From NCBI GenBank assembly GCA_902627935.1, contig CACOLA010000001.1, positions 210,334 to 274,333 of the forward strand: 64,000 nucleotides of DNA. The letters run 5' to 3'. Positions within the stretch are counted from its first letter, which is position 1. The number at the start of each line of letters is the position of its first letter. Shown here piece by piece: positions 53,867 through 62,362 of the stretch. The notes below the pieces were generated by a model that was not told the DNA's origin, did no database searches, and was given only the letters and a program-made list of their open reading frames with translations. The position numbers were made by a program, and so were the translations under genes. Source of the stretch: an uncultured Pelagibacteraceae bacterium (GTDB lineage: Bacteria > Pseudomonadota > Alphaproteobacteria > Pelagibacterales > Pelagibacteraceae).

Positions 53867-54184
53867 ATGATAAAAGAAATTAAATTTACTGATAAAGCAC
53901 TAAAACAGATCAATAGTCTGTTATCTAAAAAAGATAAAGGCTCTTTTTTTAGAATCGCTATCAAAGGTGGTGGTTGTTCAGGTTTTCAATATGAATTCAC
54001 TTTTGATCAATCAAAATCAGATGATGATTTAAACTTTGAAAATATTCTTATCGATAAAACATCTGCAGACCTTTTAAAGGGATCTGAGATTGACTATGTT
54101 TCTGAATTAATTGGTGAACAATTTAAAATAACCAATCCACAAACCAAATCTTCTTGTGGTTGTGGAGTTTCCTTCTCGATTTAA
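53867..54184 (+). CDS. erpA: Iron-sulfur cluster carrier, A-type (ErpA/IscA)
   Basis: A 105-aa HesB/IscA-family carrier. The cluster-binding cysteines are in KGGGCSGFQYEFTF and SCGCGVSFSI at the C-terminus. It is expected to pass Fe-S clusters to target enzymes such as IlvD. Its position next to xth and dgt is the usual one for the alphaproteobacterial ErpA-type gene. Its stop shares a base with the exonuclease III start (TAATG). Confidence 0.92.
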   Translation: MIKEIKFTDKALKQINSLLSKKDKGSFFRIAIKGGGCSGFQYEFTFDQSKSDDDLNFENILIDKTSADLLKGSEIDYVSELIGEQFKITNPQTKSSCGCGVSFSI

Positions 54185-54960
54185 TGTTAATTTCATCTTG
54201 GAATGTCAATTCCGTGCGTGCACGAATTGAAAATATCAAAAGTTACCTTCTTAAATACAAGCCAGACATATTAATGATGCAGGAAATTAAAACAGAGGAT
54301 GTAAATTTCCCTTATGATGATTTTTCTTCTATGGATTACGAAAGTCATGTATTTGGTCAAAAAAGCTACAATGGGGTTGCGATCATTTCTAAAGGAAAAT
54401 TAAAAAATATTAGAACAGACTTAATTAAAGATAAACTTAAACAATCAAGGATAATTTCAGCCGAAGTTGAATACAAGAAAAAAATTATTCAATTAATAAA
54501 TATATATACTCCAAATGGTAACCCTGTAGATACCGAAAAATATGATTATAAAAAAAACTGGATGGATCAATTAATTAAACAATTAAAAACAATGTCTAAA
54601 AAAAATTCTAATATTATTTTAGCAGGTGATTTTAATGTAATTCCAGCAGCTGAAGATGTTTATAATGTTAAAAGTTTCGAAGATGATGCTTTATACAGAC
54701 TGGAAATAAGAAAAAAATTTAGAGAGATGATTAATTTAGGTCTAAGTGATGTTTATAGACATTTTAATGAAACAAAAGAAGGTTATACATTTTGGGATTA
54801 TATGAGGGGCGCATGGCAAAAGAATAATGGGATGAGAATAGATCATTTTTTAGTTTCAAACTCTTTAATCGGTCAATTAAAATCTATAAATATTAATAAA
54901 GATCCTAGAGGTAGAGAAAAACCTTCAGATCACACACCTATAGAAATTAAATTAGCTTAA
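54184..54960 (+). CDS. xth: Exodeoxyribonuclease III
   Basis: AP endonuclease/3' exonuclease of base-excision repair, 258 aa. Catalytic motifs are SWNVNSVRARIENIKSYLL, LMMQEIKTED, INIYTPNG, ILAGDFNVIPAAEDVYN, and MRIDHFLVS with PSDHTPIEI. The ATG at 54184 is preferred to an open extension from 54154, which overlaps the erpA C-terminus. Its last 9 bases overlap the convergent dehydrogenase gene. Confidence 0.96.
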   Translation: MLISSWNVNSVRARIENIKSYLLKYKPDILMMQEIKTEDVNFPYDDFSSMDYESHVFGQKSYNGVAIISKGKLKNIRTDLIKDKLKQSRIISAEVEYKKKIIQLINIYTPNGNPVDTEKYDYKKNWMDQLIKQLKTMSKKNSNIILAGDFNVIPAAEDVYNVKSFEDDALYRLEIRKKFREMINLGLSDVYRHFNETKEGYTFWDYMRGAWQKNNGMRIDHFLVSNSLIGQLKSININKDPRGREKPSDHTPIEIKLA

Positions 54961-55950
54961 GGATTTTATTTTATTAATTAATTCCCCGTTAATATTACGA
55001 GGACCTTTATCGAGTCTATTTTTATGTCGTCTTTCCCCAGGTAATCTTACATCACCCATTGATTTCATTTTATCAAAAAATTCATCTGCATGTTTTTGCC
55101 AATTTGTTCCTGCCGTTTTATCAGGAGAGATAGCAAGAATAAATTCTCCCCCACTAGGTGGACCACCATCATTATTATCTTTATCAGCTGTCTCAAAACT
55201 AAAATTATCACCAACTAAAGATCCAGCCATTAATTCAACCATCATGGCTATTGCAGAACCTTTGTAACCACCAAAAGGCAGTAAGACACCACCATCTGCT
55301 ATTGCACCTGGATCAGTAGTTTCTTTACCATCTTTAGTTAAACCAGTTCCTAATGGAACTTTATGCCCTTCTCTTTTAGCAACTTGAACTTCACCCATGG
55401 CCATTGATGCTGTCGCCATATCATAAACAACTGGAGTCTTACCAGGTCTTGGCCAAGCAAAAGAAATTGGATTTGTTCCAAACAATGGTTTTATAGCTCC
55501 AGCTGGTGCTACTGCAGGCTTATATGAAGTACAAGCAAAGGCAACTAAACCTTCTTCTGCTAATTTTTCTGTCTCAGGCCACATCGCTGCCATGTGATGT
55601 GAATTATTTATAGCAAGTACAGCCACGCCATTTTCTTTTGTAGCTTTTGCTAATTCAGGTAACCCTTTATTTAAAACTACAGGCGCTAAACAATTATTGC
55701 CTTGAACTTTAATTACTGACGCTGAAATCTTTTTAACTTCTGGTTTTCCTTTACCATTAATTTTTCCACTTTTTAATCCACTTACATACGCAGGTAATCT
55801 AAATAAACCATGAGACAAGGATCCATCTCTTTCAGCATTTCTAATTAAATCCGAAAGAATAGATGCTGTTTCATCATCACAACCATTAGCTAATAAGGTC
55901 TTTTTAGATAAATCAAATATTTCATCTAATGTAAGGGAAACTGTGCTCAT
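54952..55950 (-). CDS. Malate/L-lactate dehydrogenase family oxidoreductase
   Basis: A 332-aa NAD(P)-dependent enzyme of the Ldh2/MdlB (type 2) family. It has SHGLFRLPAYVSGLKSGKIN, AVLAINNSHHMAAMWPETEK with the catalytic His, LFGTNPISFAWPRPGKTPVV, MATASMAMGEVQVAKREGHK and PFGGYKGSAIAMMVELMAGS. Family members oxidise malate, lactate, ureidoglycolate, sulfolactate or delta-1-piperideine carboxylates, so the substrate is open. It stands alone, with a slightly less A/T-rich coding sequence than its neighbours. Confidence 0.9.
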   Translation of the reverse strand: MSTVSLTLDEIFDLSKKTLLANGCDDETASILSDLIRNAERDGSLSHGLFRLPAYVSGLKSGKINGKGKPEVKKISASVIKVQGNNCLAPVVLNKGLPELAKATKENGVAVLAINNSHHMAAMWPETEKLAEEGLVAFACTSYKPAVAPAGAIKPLFGTNPISFAWPRPGKTPVVYDMATASMAMGEVQVAKREGHKVPLGTGLTKDGKETTDPGAIADGGVLLPFGGYKGSAIAMMVELMAGSLVGDNFSFETADKDNNDGGPPSGGEFILAISPDKTAGTNWQKHADEFFDKMKSMGDVRLPGERRHKNRLDKGPRNINGELINKIKSLS

Positions 55951-55992
55951 CCCATTATTAGATATTATTTATGACTAAAGATCAATTTTTAT

Positions 55993-57045
55993 TTAACAAC
56001 CTTTGAAAGAATTGGACATGTTGCCGATTAAATCAAAATAAAGATCTTTACCTGGATTAAGAGTTGCTCCTAATGGATCTATAACCCCTGTTGCAACATT
56101 GGTATCTTTTGCTACAGCCTTAATAATATCAGGATTAAACTGTGGCTCTGAAAATATACAGCTTACTTTGTCGTGCTCAATTATTTCTCTTATTTCAGCT
56201 AACTGTTCAGCACCAGGCATTACGTCAGTATTTACGGTAAATGCACCAAGAATATTAATGCCAAATCTTTTTTCAAAATATTGATATGCATCATGAAAAA
56301 CAATTGATTTGAAATCTTTGTTTAATTCAGATTTTACTTTCTTAGTAAGTTTATCTAAATCACTATGTGCTATTTTTAAATTTGCTTTATATTTAGCTTC
56401 ATTTTTTTTATCATTCTCAATCAAGTGTTCTGCCATTTCACTTAAAATCACTTTTGCATTCATTGGATCCAACCAAATATGTGGATCATATTCACCATGC
56501 GCGTGTCCTTCATGGCCATGATCATCGTGACCCTCCTTCTTATGATCATCGTCATGTCCGTGTTCATCATGACCATGTTCCTTTTCTTTTTTATCATGGT
56601 CGTGGTCGTCATGATCATCCTCTTTTTTAGCATGATCATCGTGATCATCCTTTTTATGTCCATGATCATGTTCATCAAAAATATTTCTTTCTCTAAATTT
56701 AAGTTTAGTTAAACCTTTGATTTCTATTAACTCAATTTTCTCAGCTTTTTTTGCAACAGATTTTAACGGTTTTTCTAAAAAATTTTCCAAATCCTCACCA
56801 ACCCAGAATATAAGATCTGCATTTTGTAACATCTTTGCATGAGATGGTTTTAAAGCAAATCCGTGTGGAGAAGCATATCCATCCACTATTAAATCTGGTT
56901 TTGCTACTCCATCCATTAAATAACTAGCTAATGAATGAATTGGTTTAATTGAAGTAACTACTTTAATTTCAGCATTTGCCGGTGCAAAAATAGTTAAGAA
57001 TGATAATATTGATAAGATAAATGGTAATTTTTTAATGTTTTTCAT
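55993..57045 (-). CDS. znuA: Zinc ABC transporter substrate-binding protein
   Basis: Periplasmic zinc receptor, 350 aa. Signal peptide MKNIKKLPFILSILSFLTIF is followed by the cluster-9 fold: VVTSIKPIHSLASYLMDGVA, DGYASPHGFALKPS, GEYDPHIWLDP and VFHDAYQYFEKRFG carry the His ligands. A long His/Asp/Glu-rich loop covers about residues 116-185 and would buffer zinc. The ATG at 57045 was chosen because the preceding 17 open codons lie in the operator region. It is divergent from znuC across the Zur-like boxes. Confidence 0.95.
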   Translation of the reverse strand: MKNIKKLPFILSILSFLTIFAPANAEIKVVTSIKPIHSLASYLMDGVAKPDLIVDGYASPHGFALKPSHAKMLQNADLIFWVGEDLENFLEKPLKSVAKKAEKIELIEIKGLTKLKFRERNIFDEHDHGHKKDDHDDHAKKEDDHDDHDHDKKEKEHGHDEHGHDDDHKKEGHDDHGHEGHAHGEYDPHIWLDPMNAKVILSEMAEHLIENDKKNEAKYKANLKIAHSDLDKLTKKVKSELNKDFKSIVFHDAYQYFEKRFGINILGAFTVNTDVMPGAEQLAEIREIIEHDKVSCIFSEPQFNPDIIKAVAKDTNVATGVIDPLGATLNPGKDLYFDLIGNMSNSFKGC

Positions 57046-57063
57046 ATGTTGAATATTTAAATT

Positions 57064-57076
57064 GTTATAATATAAC
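57064..57076 (+). promoter_or_regulatory. Zur box-like palindrome 1
   Basis: GTTATAATATAAC is a perfect 13-base palindrome in the znuA-znuC gap and contains TATAAT, so a bound repressor would cover a -10 region. The sequence matches the typical Zur operator form of Gram-negative bacteria. The zur gene itself follows znuB. Confidence 0.75.
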
Positions 57077-57081
57077 ACTAT

Positions 57082-57094
57082 GTAATAATATAAC
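57082..57094 (+). promoter_or_regulatory. Zur box-like palindrome 2
   Basis: GTAATAATATAAC repeats box 1 with one change and lies 18 bases after it, putting both on the same face of the helix at less than two turns. It is 22 bases before the znuC ATG, so it may serve the znuC side while box 1 serves znuA. Confidence 0.65.
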
Positions 57095-57115
57095 ATTTGT
57101 TAGTCAAGAGATAAA

Positions 57116-57862
57116 ATGAGAGATAATCAAAATACACTTGTAAAGTTAAATGAAGCTGGTTTTCGCGTAAATAATAAATGGCTTGTTAGAGGTGTGTCGC
57201 TCCAAGTTGAAAAAGGTAAAATAGTTACCCTAATTGGACCAAATGGATCTGGAAAAAGCACAACTGCTAAAATTGCTTTAGGTATTTACAAAAAAATTGA
57301 TGGCTCAGTAGAAAGATCTACAGATAAAATTGGATATGTTCCTCAAAAAATCTCGATTGATTGGACACTACCATTAAGAGTAAATGATTTCATGGTATTA
57401 ACAGAAAGTATTAGTAATGATTTAATCGATGAAGCTTTGTCTTTAACTGGTGTTATTCATCTAAAAGATAAAAATTTAGGTGATTTGTCTGGTGGGGAGT
57501 TTCAAAGAGTATTGCTTGCAAGAGCCATTTCAAAAAAACCTGAGTTATTAGTACTCGATGAACCAGTTCAAGGAGTAGATTTTACCGGTGAAATTGCTTT
57601 ATACGAATTAATTAAGAAAATTTCTGATGAATTAAACTGTGGTATCTTATTAATATCTCACGACTTACATACCGTAATGAGCGCAACAGACCATGTTGTT
57701 TGTTTAAATGGTCATGTGTGTTGCTCAGGATCACCAATGGATGTAGCAAAAAATAATGAGTACAAAGCTTTATTTGGTGAACAGGCCTCTCAAATTTTAT
57801 CAAGATATGAACATAAACACGATCATATTCATACAAGTGAAGGGGAAATAAAGAAAAATTAA
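57116..57862 (+). CDS. znuC: Zinc ABC transporter ATP-binding protein
   Basis: A 248-aa ATPase. Walker A is LIGPNGSGKSTTAKIALG, the signature LSGGEFQRVLLARAISKK, and Walker B LLVLDEPVQGVDF with the switch histidine in LLISHDLHTVMSATDHVVCL. The C-terminus ends in a histidine-containing tail (YEHKHDHIHTSEGEIKKN) that could sense or bind metal. A ribosome site (CAAGAGATAAA) precedes the ATG. znuB begins directly after the stop. Confidence 0.95.
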   Translation: MRDNQNTLVKLNEAGFRVNNKWLVRGVSLQVEKGKIVTLIGPNGSGKSTTAKIALGIYKKIDGSVERSTDKIGYVPQKISIDWTLPLRVNDFMVLTESISNDLIDEALSLTGVIHLKDKNLGDLSGGEFQRVLLARAISKKPELLVLDEPVQGVDFTGEIALYELIKKISDELNCGILLISHDLHTVMSATDHVVCLNGHVCCSGSPMDVAKNNEYKALFGEQASQILSRYEHKHDHIHTSEGEIKKN

Positions 57863-58666
57863 ATGCTAGATGATTTTTTCATTAGAGCTTTAATAGCAGG
57901 TGTTGGGGTTGCAATTGTAACGGGACCTCTTGGATGTTTTGTTATATGGAGAAGACTTTCATATTTTGGTGATACCCTTTCTCACTCTGCGTTACTTGGT
58001 GTTACTCTAGCTTACTCAATGGAGTTTAATATAGCATTCTCAGTATTTATCATTTCATCCTTAATAGCTTTAACTTTAATACAACTGCAAAAAAGAACTA
58101 ACCTTCCAGGTGATGCTTTGCTTGGCCTTTTAGCTCACTCATCATTAGCTGTAGGACTAGTAGTTATAGGTTTTTTATCATTTATTAGATTTGATATTAT
58201 GGGATTATTATTTGGAGATATATTAGCTGTTACAGTTGATGATCTATTAATAATATGGATTGGAGGAGCATTAATTCTCTTAGTTCTAAAATTAATTTGG
58301 AAACCTTTGTTTGCATCAACTGTTAATTATGAACTAGCTGAAGCAGAAGGATTAAATCCTGATAGAGCAAAAGCTATATTTACAATTTTAATGGCAGCAA
58401 TCATTGCAATATCAATTAAGATGGTTGGCTTATTGTTAATTACAGGAATGTTAATCATCCCAGCAGCAATGGCTAGAAACATTTCATCAAGTCCTCAGAA
58501 AATGGTAATCTATTCGATCATTGGTGGATTATTATCTGTGATCTTGGGATTATTTTCTTCACTAGAATTTAATACTGCTTCTGGACCATCAATTATAGCA
58601 GCGTCTTTATTCTTATTTATCTTGTCATTATTAAACATAAAACAATCGATTAAATTGAAAAATTAA
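57863..58666 (+). CDS. znuB: Zinc ABC transporter permease
   Basis: A 267-aa membrane protein of the ABC-3 family with about eight helices: GPLGCFVIWRRLSYFGDTLS, ALLGVTLAYSMEF, LPGDALLGLLAHSSLAVGLV, and MVGLLLITGMLIIPAAMARN. It begins with no gap after znuC. It is expected to form the channel for zinc delivered by ZnuA. Confidence 0.95.
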   Translation: MLDDFFIRALIAGVGVAIVTGPLGCFVIWRRLSYFGDTLSHSALLGVTLAYSMEFNIAFSVFIISSLIALTLIQLQKRTNLPGDALLGLLAHSSLAVGLVVIGFLSFIRFDIMGLLFGDILAVTVDDLLIIWIGGALILLVLKLIWKPLFASTVNYELAEAEGLNPDRAKAIFTILMAAIIAISIKMVGLLLITGMLIIPAAMARNISSSPQKMVIYSIIGGLLSVILGLFSSLEFNTASGPSIIAASLFLFILSLLNIKQSIKLKN

Positions 58667-58690
58667 TGAGGAATCGTTAGAATAAACAAA

Positions 58691-59074
58691 ATGCAAACTC
58701 TTTCAAAAAATCAGCAAATAATTTTTGATTTAATTGATAAATCACCTGAACCAATGAAAGCTTATTCAATACTTCACAATGTTCAAAAAAAAGGAATTAA
58801 AGCTCCTCTACAAGTTTATAGAGCACTGGATAAGTTAGTCGAAATAGGAAAAATTCATAAAATTGAAAGTCGAAATGCCTTTATTGCATGTCATAATTCA
58901 ATTTGTCAGGTATCAAAAGCTACTGCATTTTCAATCTGTGAGATCTGCGAAAAAGTAACAGAAATAAGCAGTACAAGTCTCTCTAAATATTTAACTAATT
59001 TTAAAGACAAAGATGGTATGAAATATAGTAAATACAATCTTGAGTTTTTTGGATTATGTAAAAAATGTAGATAA
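58691..59074 (+). CDS. zur: Zinc uptake regulator, Fur family
   Basis: A 127-aa Fur-family repressor, presumed Zur by its place after znuB. The helix-turn-helix part includes KAYSILHNVQKKGIKAPLQV and YRALDKLVEIGKIHKIES. Structural-site cysteines are in ICEICEKV and GLCKKCR. Of the regulatory-site ligands known in E. coli Zur, His77, Cys88 and Glu111 have counterparts (KIHKIES, FIACHN, VTEIS), but the position of His96 is lysine (QVSKATAF). It would bind the two boxes upstream of znuC and so control itself. Confidence 0.88.
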   Translation: MQTLSKNQQIIFDLIDKSPEPMKAYSILHNVQKKGIKAPLQVYRALDKLVEIGKIHKIESRNAFIACHNSICQVSKATAFSICEICEKVTEISSTSLSKYLTNFKDKDGMKYSKYNLEFFGLCKKCR

Positions 59075-59118
59075 GTTATTATCTAAAATCTAAATAAAAA
59101 AAGCTGAAAGGAAAACGT

Positions 59119-59340
59119 ATGTTTATTAAGAGGTATCTTAAATGGATAAGCACATTTCTAGTTTTAGTTGGTATTCTATTAACAAACCTAAATATATATC
59201 CTTTGAATATATACTTTCACGGATTAGGTGTTGTTGGATGGACTATAGCTGGATTTATTAGTAAAGATAAAGCAATACTAACTAATTTTGGACTACAAAT
59301 ACCATTATTCTTAATAGGAATTTATAAGATTATTATCTAG
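59119..59340 (+). CDS. Small membrane protein with two helices (73 aa)
   Basis: A 73-aa protein: MFIKRYLKWISTFLVLVGIL, then LNIYPLNIYFHGLGVVGWTI and a third hydrophobic part at the end (LQIPLFLIGIYKIII). The central GLGVVGWTIAGFISKDKAIL looks conserved-protein-like, but I do not recognise the family with certainty. An AAAGG ribosome site lies 7 bases before the ATG. Its stop overlaps the aquaporin GTG start (TAGTG), so the two are translated together. Confidence 0.75.
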   Translation: MFIKRYLKWISTFLVLVGILLTNLNIYPLNIYFHGLGVVGWTIAGFISKDKAILTNFGLQIPLFLIGIYKIII

Positions 59341-59990
59341 TGAAAAATACTAACAAAATATTTCTAGGTGAATTTATTGGAAGTAGCTTTTTAGTAATGG
59401 TTATTGTTGGGTCTGGAATAATGGCTGAAAATCTCACAAATGATAATGCTTTGAGATTAACAGCTAATACACTCGCAACTGGTGCTGGCCTATTCGTCTT
59501 AATAACTGCTTTTGCAAATATTTCAGGTGCACATTTCAATCCTTTTGTGAGTTTAGCGATGTTTTTAAGAAAAAAAATCAATGGAAAACTTCTCATTATA
59601 TATATTCCTGCCCAAATACTTGGTTGTTTGCTAGGTGTTATGTTGGCTAATGTTTTTTTTGAACACGCTATTCTTGAGTTATCGACAAAAAATAGAGATG
59701 GTTTTCATATTTTCTTATCTGAAATAATTGCTACTTTTGGTTTAATTTTTATTATTTTTGCTACTCAAAAAGATGGCAAAATAACAATAGCTGCTAGTGT
59801 TGCAACATATATTATGGCTGGTTATTGGTTCACATCATCAACATCTTTTGCAAATCCAGCTGTTGCAATAGCTAGAACTTTTACTGATTCTTTTACAGGA
59901 ATTAATTATTTAAATACGCCTACATATATTTTAGCTGAATTTTTGGGAGCTCTTATAGCTGTATATTTAATTAAGAAATTAATTAAATAA
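59340..59990 (+). CDS. MIP family channel (aquaporin)
   Basis: A 216-aa six-helix channel protein with two half-helices. The second signature is standard (FANPAVAIARTFTDSF with the selectivity arginine), but the first reads HFNPFVSLAMFL, i.e. NPF instead of NPA. Other family motifs are GEFIGSSFLVMVIVGSGIMA and AEFLGALIAVYLIKKL. It is too short and lacks the extra loops of typical glycerol facilitators. It starts at GTG overlapping the upstream stop. Substrate could be water or a small neutral solute. Confidence 0.9.
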   Translation: MKNTNKIFLGEFIGSSFLVMVIVGSGIMAENLTNDNALRLTANTLATGAGLFVLITAFANISGAHFNPFVSLAMFLRKKINGKLLIIYIPAQILGCLLGVMLANVFFEHAILELSTKNRDGFHIFLSEIIATFGLIFIIFATQKDGKITIAASVATYIMAGYWFTSSTSFANPAVAIARTFTDSFTGINYLNTPTYILAEFLGALIAVYLIKKLIK

Positions 59991-60182
59991 ATACAACTTT
60001 ATTGAGAAATAAAAAATATTTAAAAGTAGACATCAATATTTAATAGTTTATTAGTTGACGAATCCCCCTCCTAATTCTCGTATTATTTCATTCTTTTATA
60101 GAATTATTTTTATTATCACATTACACAGGTCTTAAGTCATGAATCGATAGGAACCGAAAACAATAATATAAAGGAGATAAAA
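59991..60182 (+). other. 191-base leader region of the PiT-like permease gene
   Basis: The stretch contains TTGACG (60055-60060) as a possible -35, with TCGTAT 17 bases on or TATTAT 20 bases on as weak -10 candidates, and ends with a strong ribosome site AAGGAG (60171-60176), unusual here. If transcription starts near 60095, the leader would be about 85 bases and contains CTTAAGTCATGAATCGATAG, but no structured element could be identified. Confidence 0.35.
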
Positions 60183-61148
60183 ATGGATATGACTTTAATT
60201 TACACGGTTATAGGGTTTGCCCTTGCCGGTTATAGCGTTATCGCTAACGACTCAATTCAAACACTAGGTACATTTATAGCTTCAAAAAAGAAGTGGTTTA
60301 AATGGTATACCCTTGCTGGATCTGCATCAGCTGTTATGATTATAGCGTTAGCATGGGGATGGTATTCGTATGATGGTGATATTTCTTATGGAAGATTAAC
60401 TAGAATACCTTATCAAGAAATTCAATGGTATCACGCAGTAGCACCTGCAATACTATTATTGTTAACAAGAATTGGAATACCAGTATCTACTACTTTCTTA
60501 GTTCTCTCAGCATTTGCCTCAACGGTTGTGCTTGAAAAAATGCTTATGAAAAGTGTTGTTGGCTATGGATTAGCAGCAATGGTTGCTTACGTCGCCTGGA
60601 TAGGTGTTTCTAAATTCATTAATGAAAAATTTGATGAAGTAGACGAAAAATGGGTAGGCTTCTGGAGAAATAGTGTTTGGATTTCCTCTGGTTGGTTATG
60701 GTGGGTGTGGTTGTCACACGACGTGGCTAATATTGCTGTGTATCTACCTAGACAATTAGATTTAACATTGCTTTTAATAGTAATGGGTTACTTTACAGCA
60801 CTGTTATTCTATATTTTCTACATTCAAGGTGGACCAATTCAAAAAGTTGTTCTTGAAAAAACAGGAACTAGATATGCAAGATCGGCGACAATTATTAACG
60901 TAATATATGCTGGTGTCTTATTCTACTTTAAAGAACTAAACGATTTGCCTATGTCTACGACATGGGTTTTTGTTGGTTTATTATGTGGAAGAGAACTTGC
61001 TATAGCTACCATGAACAAAGAATATAAGTTAGGTTACGTCTTTCCATTAATTGGAAAAGATTTCCTAAAAATGGTATTCGGCTTAACTGTTTCAGTAGGT
61101 ATAGTACTTGCAATACATTATATAATAATACCAAATAATTGGTTTTAA
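60183..61148 (+). CDS. Diverged PiT-like phosphate permease family protein
   Basis: A 321-aa membrane protein with about nine helices. Two PiT-like repeats can be seen: IANDSIQTLGTFIASKK and SHDVANIAVYLPRQLD resemble the GANDVANAFGT-type signatures, and GIPVSTTFLVLSAFAS and DLPMSTTWVFVGLLCGRE resemble the PVSTTH-type segments. This suggests an ion-coupled anion permease, but the usual GANDVAN core is altered, so phosphate as substrate is uncertain. Its strong Shine-Dalgarno and lower A/T content point to high expression. It is a lone transcription unit. Confidence 0.6.
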   Translation: MDMTLIYTVIGFALAGYSVIANDSIQTLGTFIASKKKWFKWYTLAGSASAVMIIALAWGWYSYDGDISYGRLTRIPYQEIQWYHAVAPAILLLLTRIGIPVSTTFLVLSAFASTVVLEKMLMKSVVGYGLAAMVAYVAWIGVSKFINEKFDEVDEKWVGFWRNSVWISSGWLWWVWLSHDVANIAVYLPRQLDLTLLLIVMGYFTALLFYIFYIQGGPIQKVVLEKTGTRYARSATIINVIYAGVLFYFKELNDLPMSTTWVFVGLLCGRELAIATMNKEYKLGYVFPLIGKDFLKMVFGLTVSVGIVLAIHYIIIPNNWF

Positions 61149-61163
61149 ATATATTTTTGTGGT

Positions 61164-61183
61164 CGTGTTAATTATTTAACACG
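61164..61183 (+). terminator. Hairpin between convergent genes
   Basis: CGTGTTAA-TTAT-TTAACACG is a perfect 8-pair stem with a 4-base loop, overlapping the end of manC and 15 bases after the permease stop. No T tract follows on either strand, so it is not a classic intrinsic terminator; its location between two convergent gene ends still suggests a bidirectional transcript-end role. Confidence 0.45.
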
Positions 61184-62362
61184 CCCATAAATATCCTGAT
61201 ATCGAACAATATCTGTTTCTTTTAAAATTGAACCTACTTGAGCTTCAATAATTTTTACTGGTTTTTTATAGGGATTTTCTATTCTATGAATTGCACCTAA
61301 TGGAATAAAGATAGTTTCATCAGGTTTCATTGTAAAATATTTCTTATTTAATGTAATTTTAGGTTTACCATGCGTAACTACCCAATGTTCTGCTCTGTGA
61401 TGATGTTTTTGAAGACTTAATATACCTTTTGGTTTTACATATAATTCTTTAATTAAAAATTCCTTACCATTAAATAGATTTACATAACTACCCCAAGGTC
61501 TATGAAATACATTCTTCTTTTTATAATAATGTCTTTTATTTCTTCCATACATCTTACAGATTTCTTTCCAAGAACCTAAATCAGACCATGGAATATCTAA
61601 TTTGATTGCATTTATATCTTTAGTTTTTTCTAATATTGCATAGTCAAAAGACTTAGCTGTTGCTTTGGTGAATGCTTGTTTATTTAAATAATACACATTA
61701 CTTTTATATTTTGCTTTTGTTACAGCTTTGTTACAATTTCGGTAAATATTTGGTTGGTATTTCTTGAAATTATTAATTATTGAATCTTTTCTCAAATAAA
61801 ACATTCCAGAATTCCAACAACCTTTTTTATTAATTATTTGTTTAGCTTTAGCCTCTTTTGGTTTTTCTACAAATCTAGAGACTTTATTATTTTTTGTTAA
61901 AAAATAACCAAATTCACTTGAAGGCATTGTAGGCTTAATTCCAAAGATAAAGATATTATTATGAGTAAGTTTCTTTTGGTTTTTTTTTATTGCTTTATTA
62001 AATAATGCGACCTTCTCTATCAAATGATCAGCAGCCAAGAACATTAATGGTTGTTCGTTAGGTATATCCTTTATTAATGCCGTGCTTAAAATAGCTGGTG
62101 CTGTATTTCTTTTAGCTGGTTCTAAAACTATCTTGAATTTTTTTATCTTATGTTTTTTTAAGTGTTGTTTTACTTGTTTTAAATATTTTGCATTAGTACT
62201 TATAATTGGAGTATCATATATCGATGCTTTAACTCTCTCTAAAGTTTTACCTAATAAAGTCCAATTACCGAAATCTATAAATTGTTTTGCTTGGTGTTTT
62301 TTAGCGTTAGGCCAAAGTCTTGTTCCAGCTCCACCACATAAAATAACTGGGCGAATTTTCAT
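61172..62362 (-). CDS. manC: Mannose-1-phosphate guanylyltransferase, with PMI-type cupin
   Basis: A 396-aa enzyme making GDP-mannose for surface glycans. The nucleotidyltransferase part (1-280) has ILCGGAGTRLWPNAKKHQAK and RFVEKPKEAKAKQI; the rest is a cupin like the phosphomannose isomerase half of bifunctional ManC (FHRPWGSYVNLFNGKEFLIK, LQKHHHRAEHWVVTHGKPKI), with metal-type histidines present. It is shorter than the 470-aa bifunctional enzymes, so isomerase activity is uncertain. The ATG at 62362 overlaps the ilvD stop as TGATG, preferred over the TTG one codon earlier. Confidence 0.9.
   Translation of the reverse strand: MKIRPVILCGGAGTRLWPNAKKHQAKQFIDFGNWTLLGKTLERVKASIYDTPIISTNAKYLKQVKQHLKKHKIKKFKIVLEPAKRNTAPAILSTALIKDIPNEQPLMFLAADHLIEKVALFNKAIKKNQKKLTHNNIFIFGIKPTMPSSEFGYFLTKNNKVSRFVEKPKEAKAKQIINKKGCWNSGMFYLRKDSIINNFKKYQPNIYRNCNKAVTKAKYKSNVYYLNKQAFTKATAKSFDYAILEKTKDINAIKLDIPWSDLGSWKEICKMYGRNKRHYYKKKNVFHRPWGSYVNLFNGKEFLIKELYVKPKGILSLQKHHHRAEHWVVTHGKPKITLNKKYFTMKPDETIFIPLGAIHRIENPYKKPVKIIEAQVGSILKETDIVRYQDIYGRVK

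Noticed and set aside
56460..56712. Methionine-rich frames on both strands inside znuA
   Set aside because: They are shadows of the His/Asp-rich metal loop of ZnuA, whose repeated codons keep other frames open.
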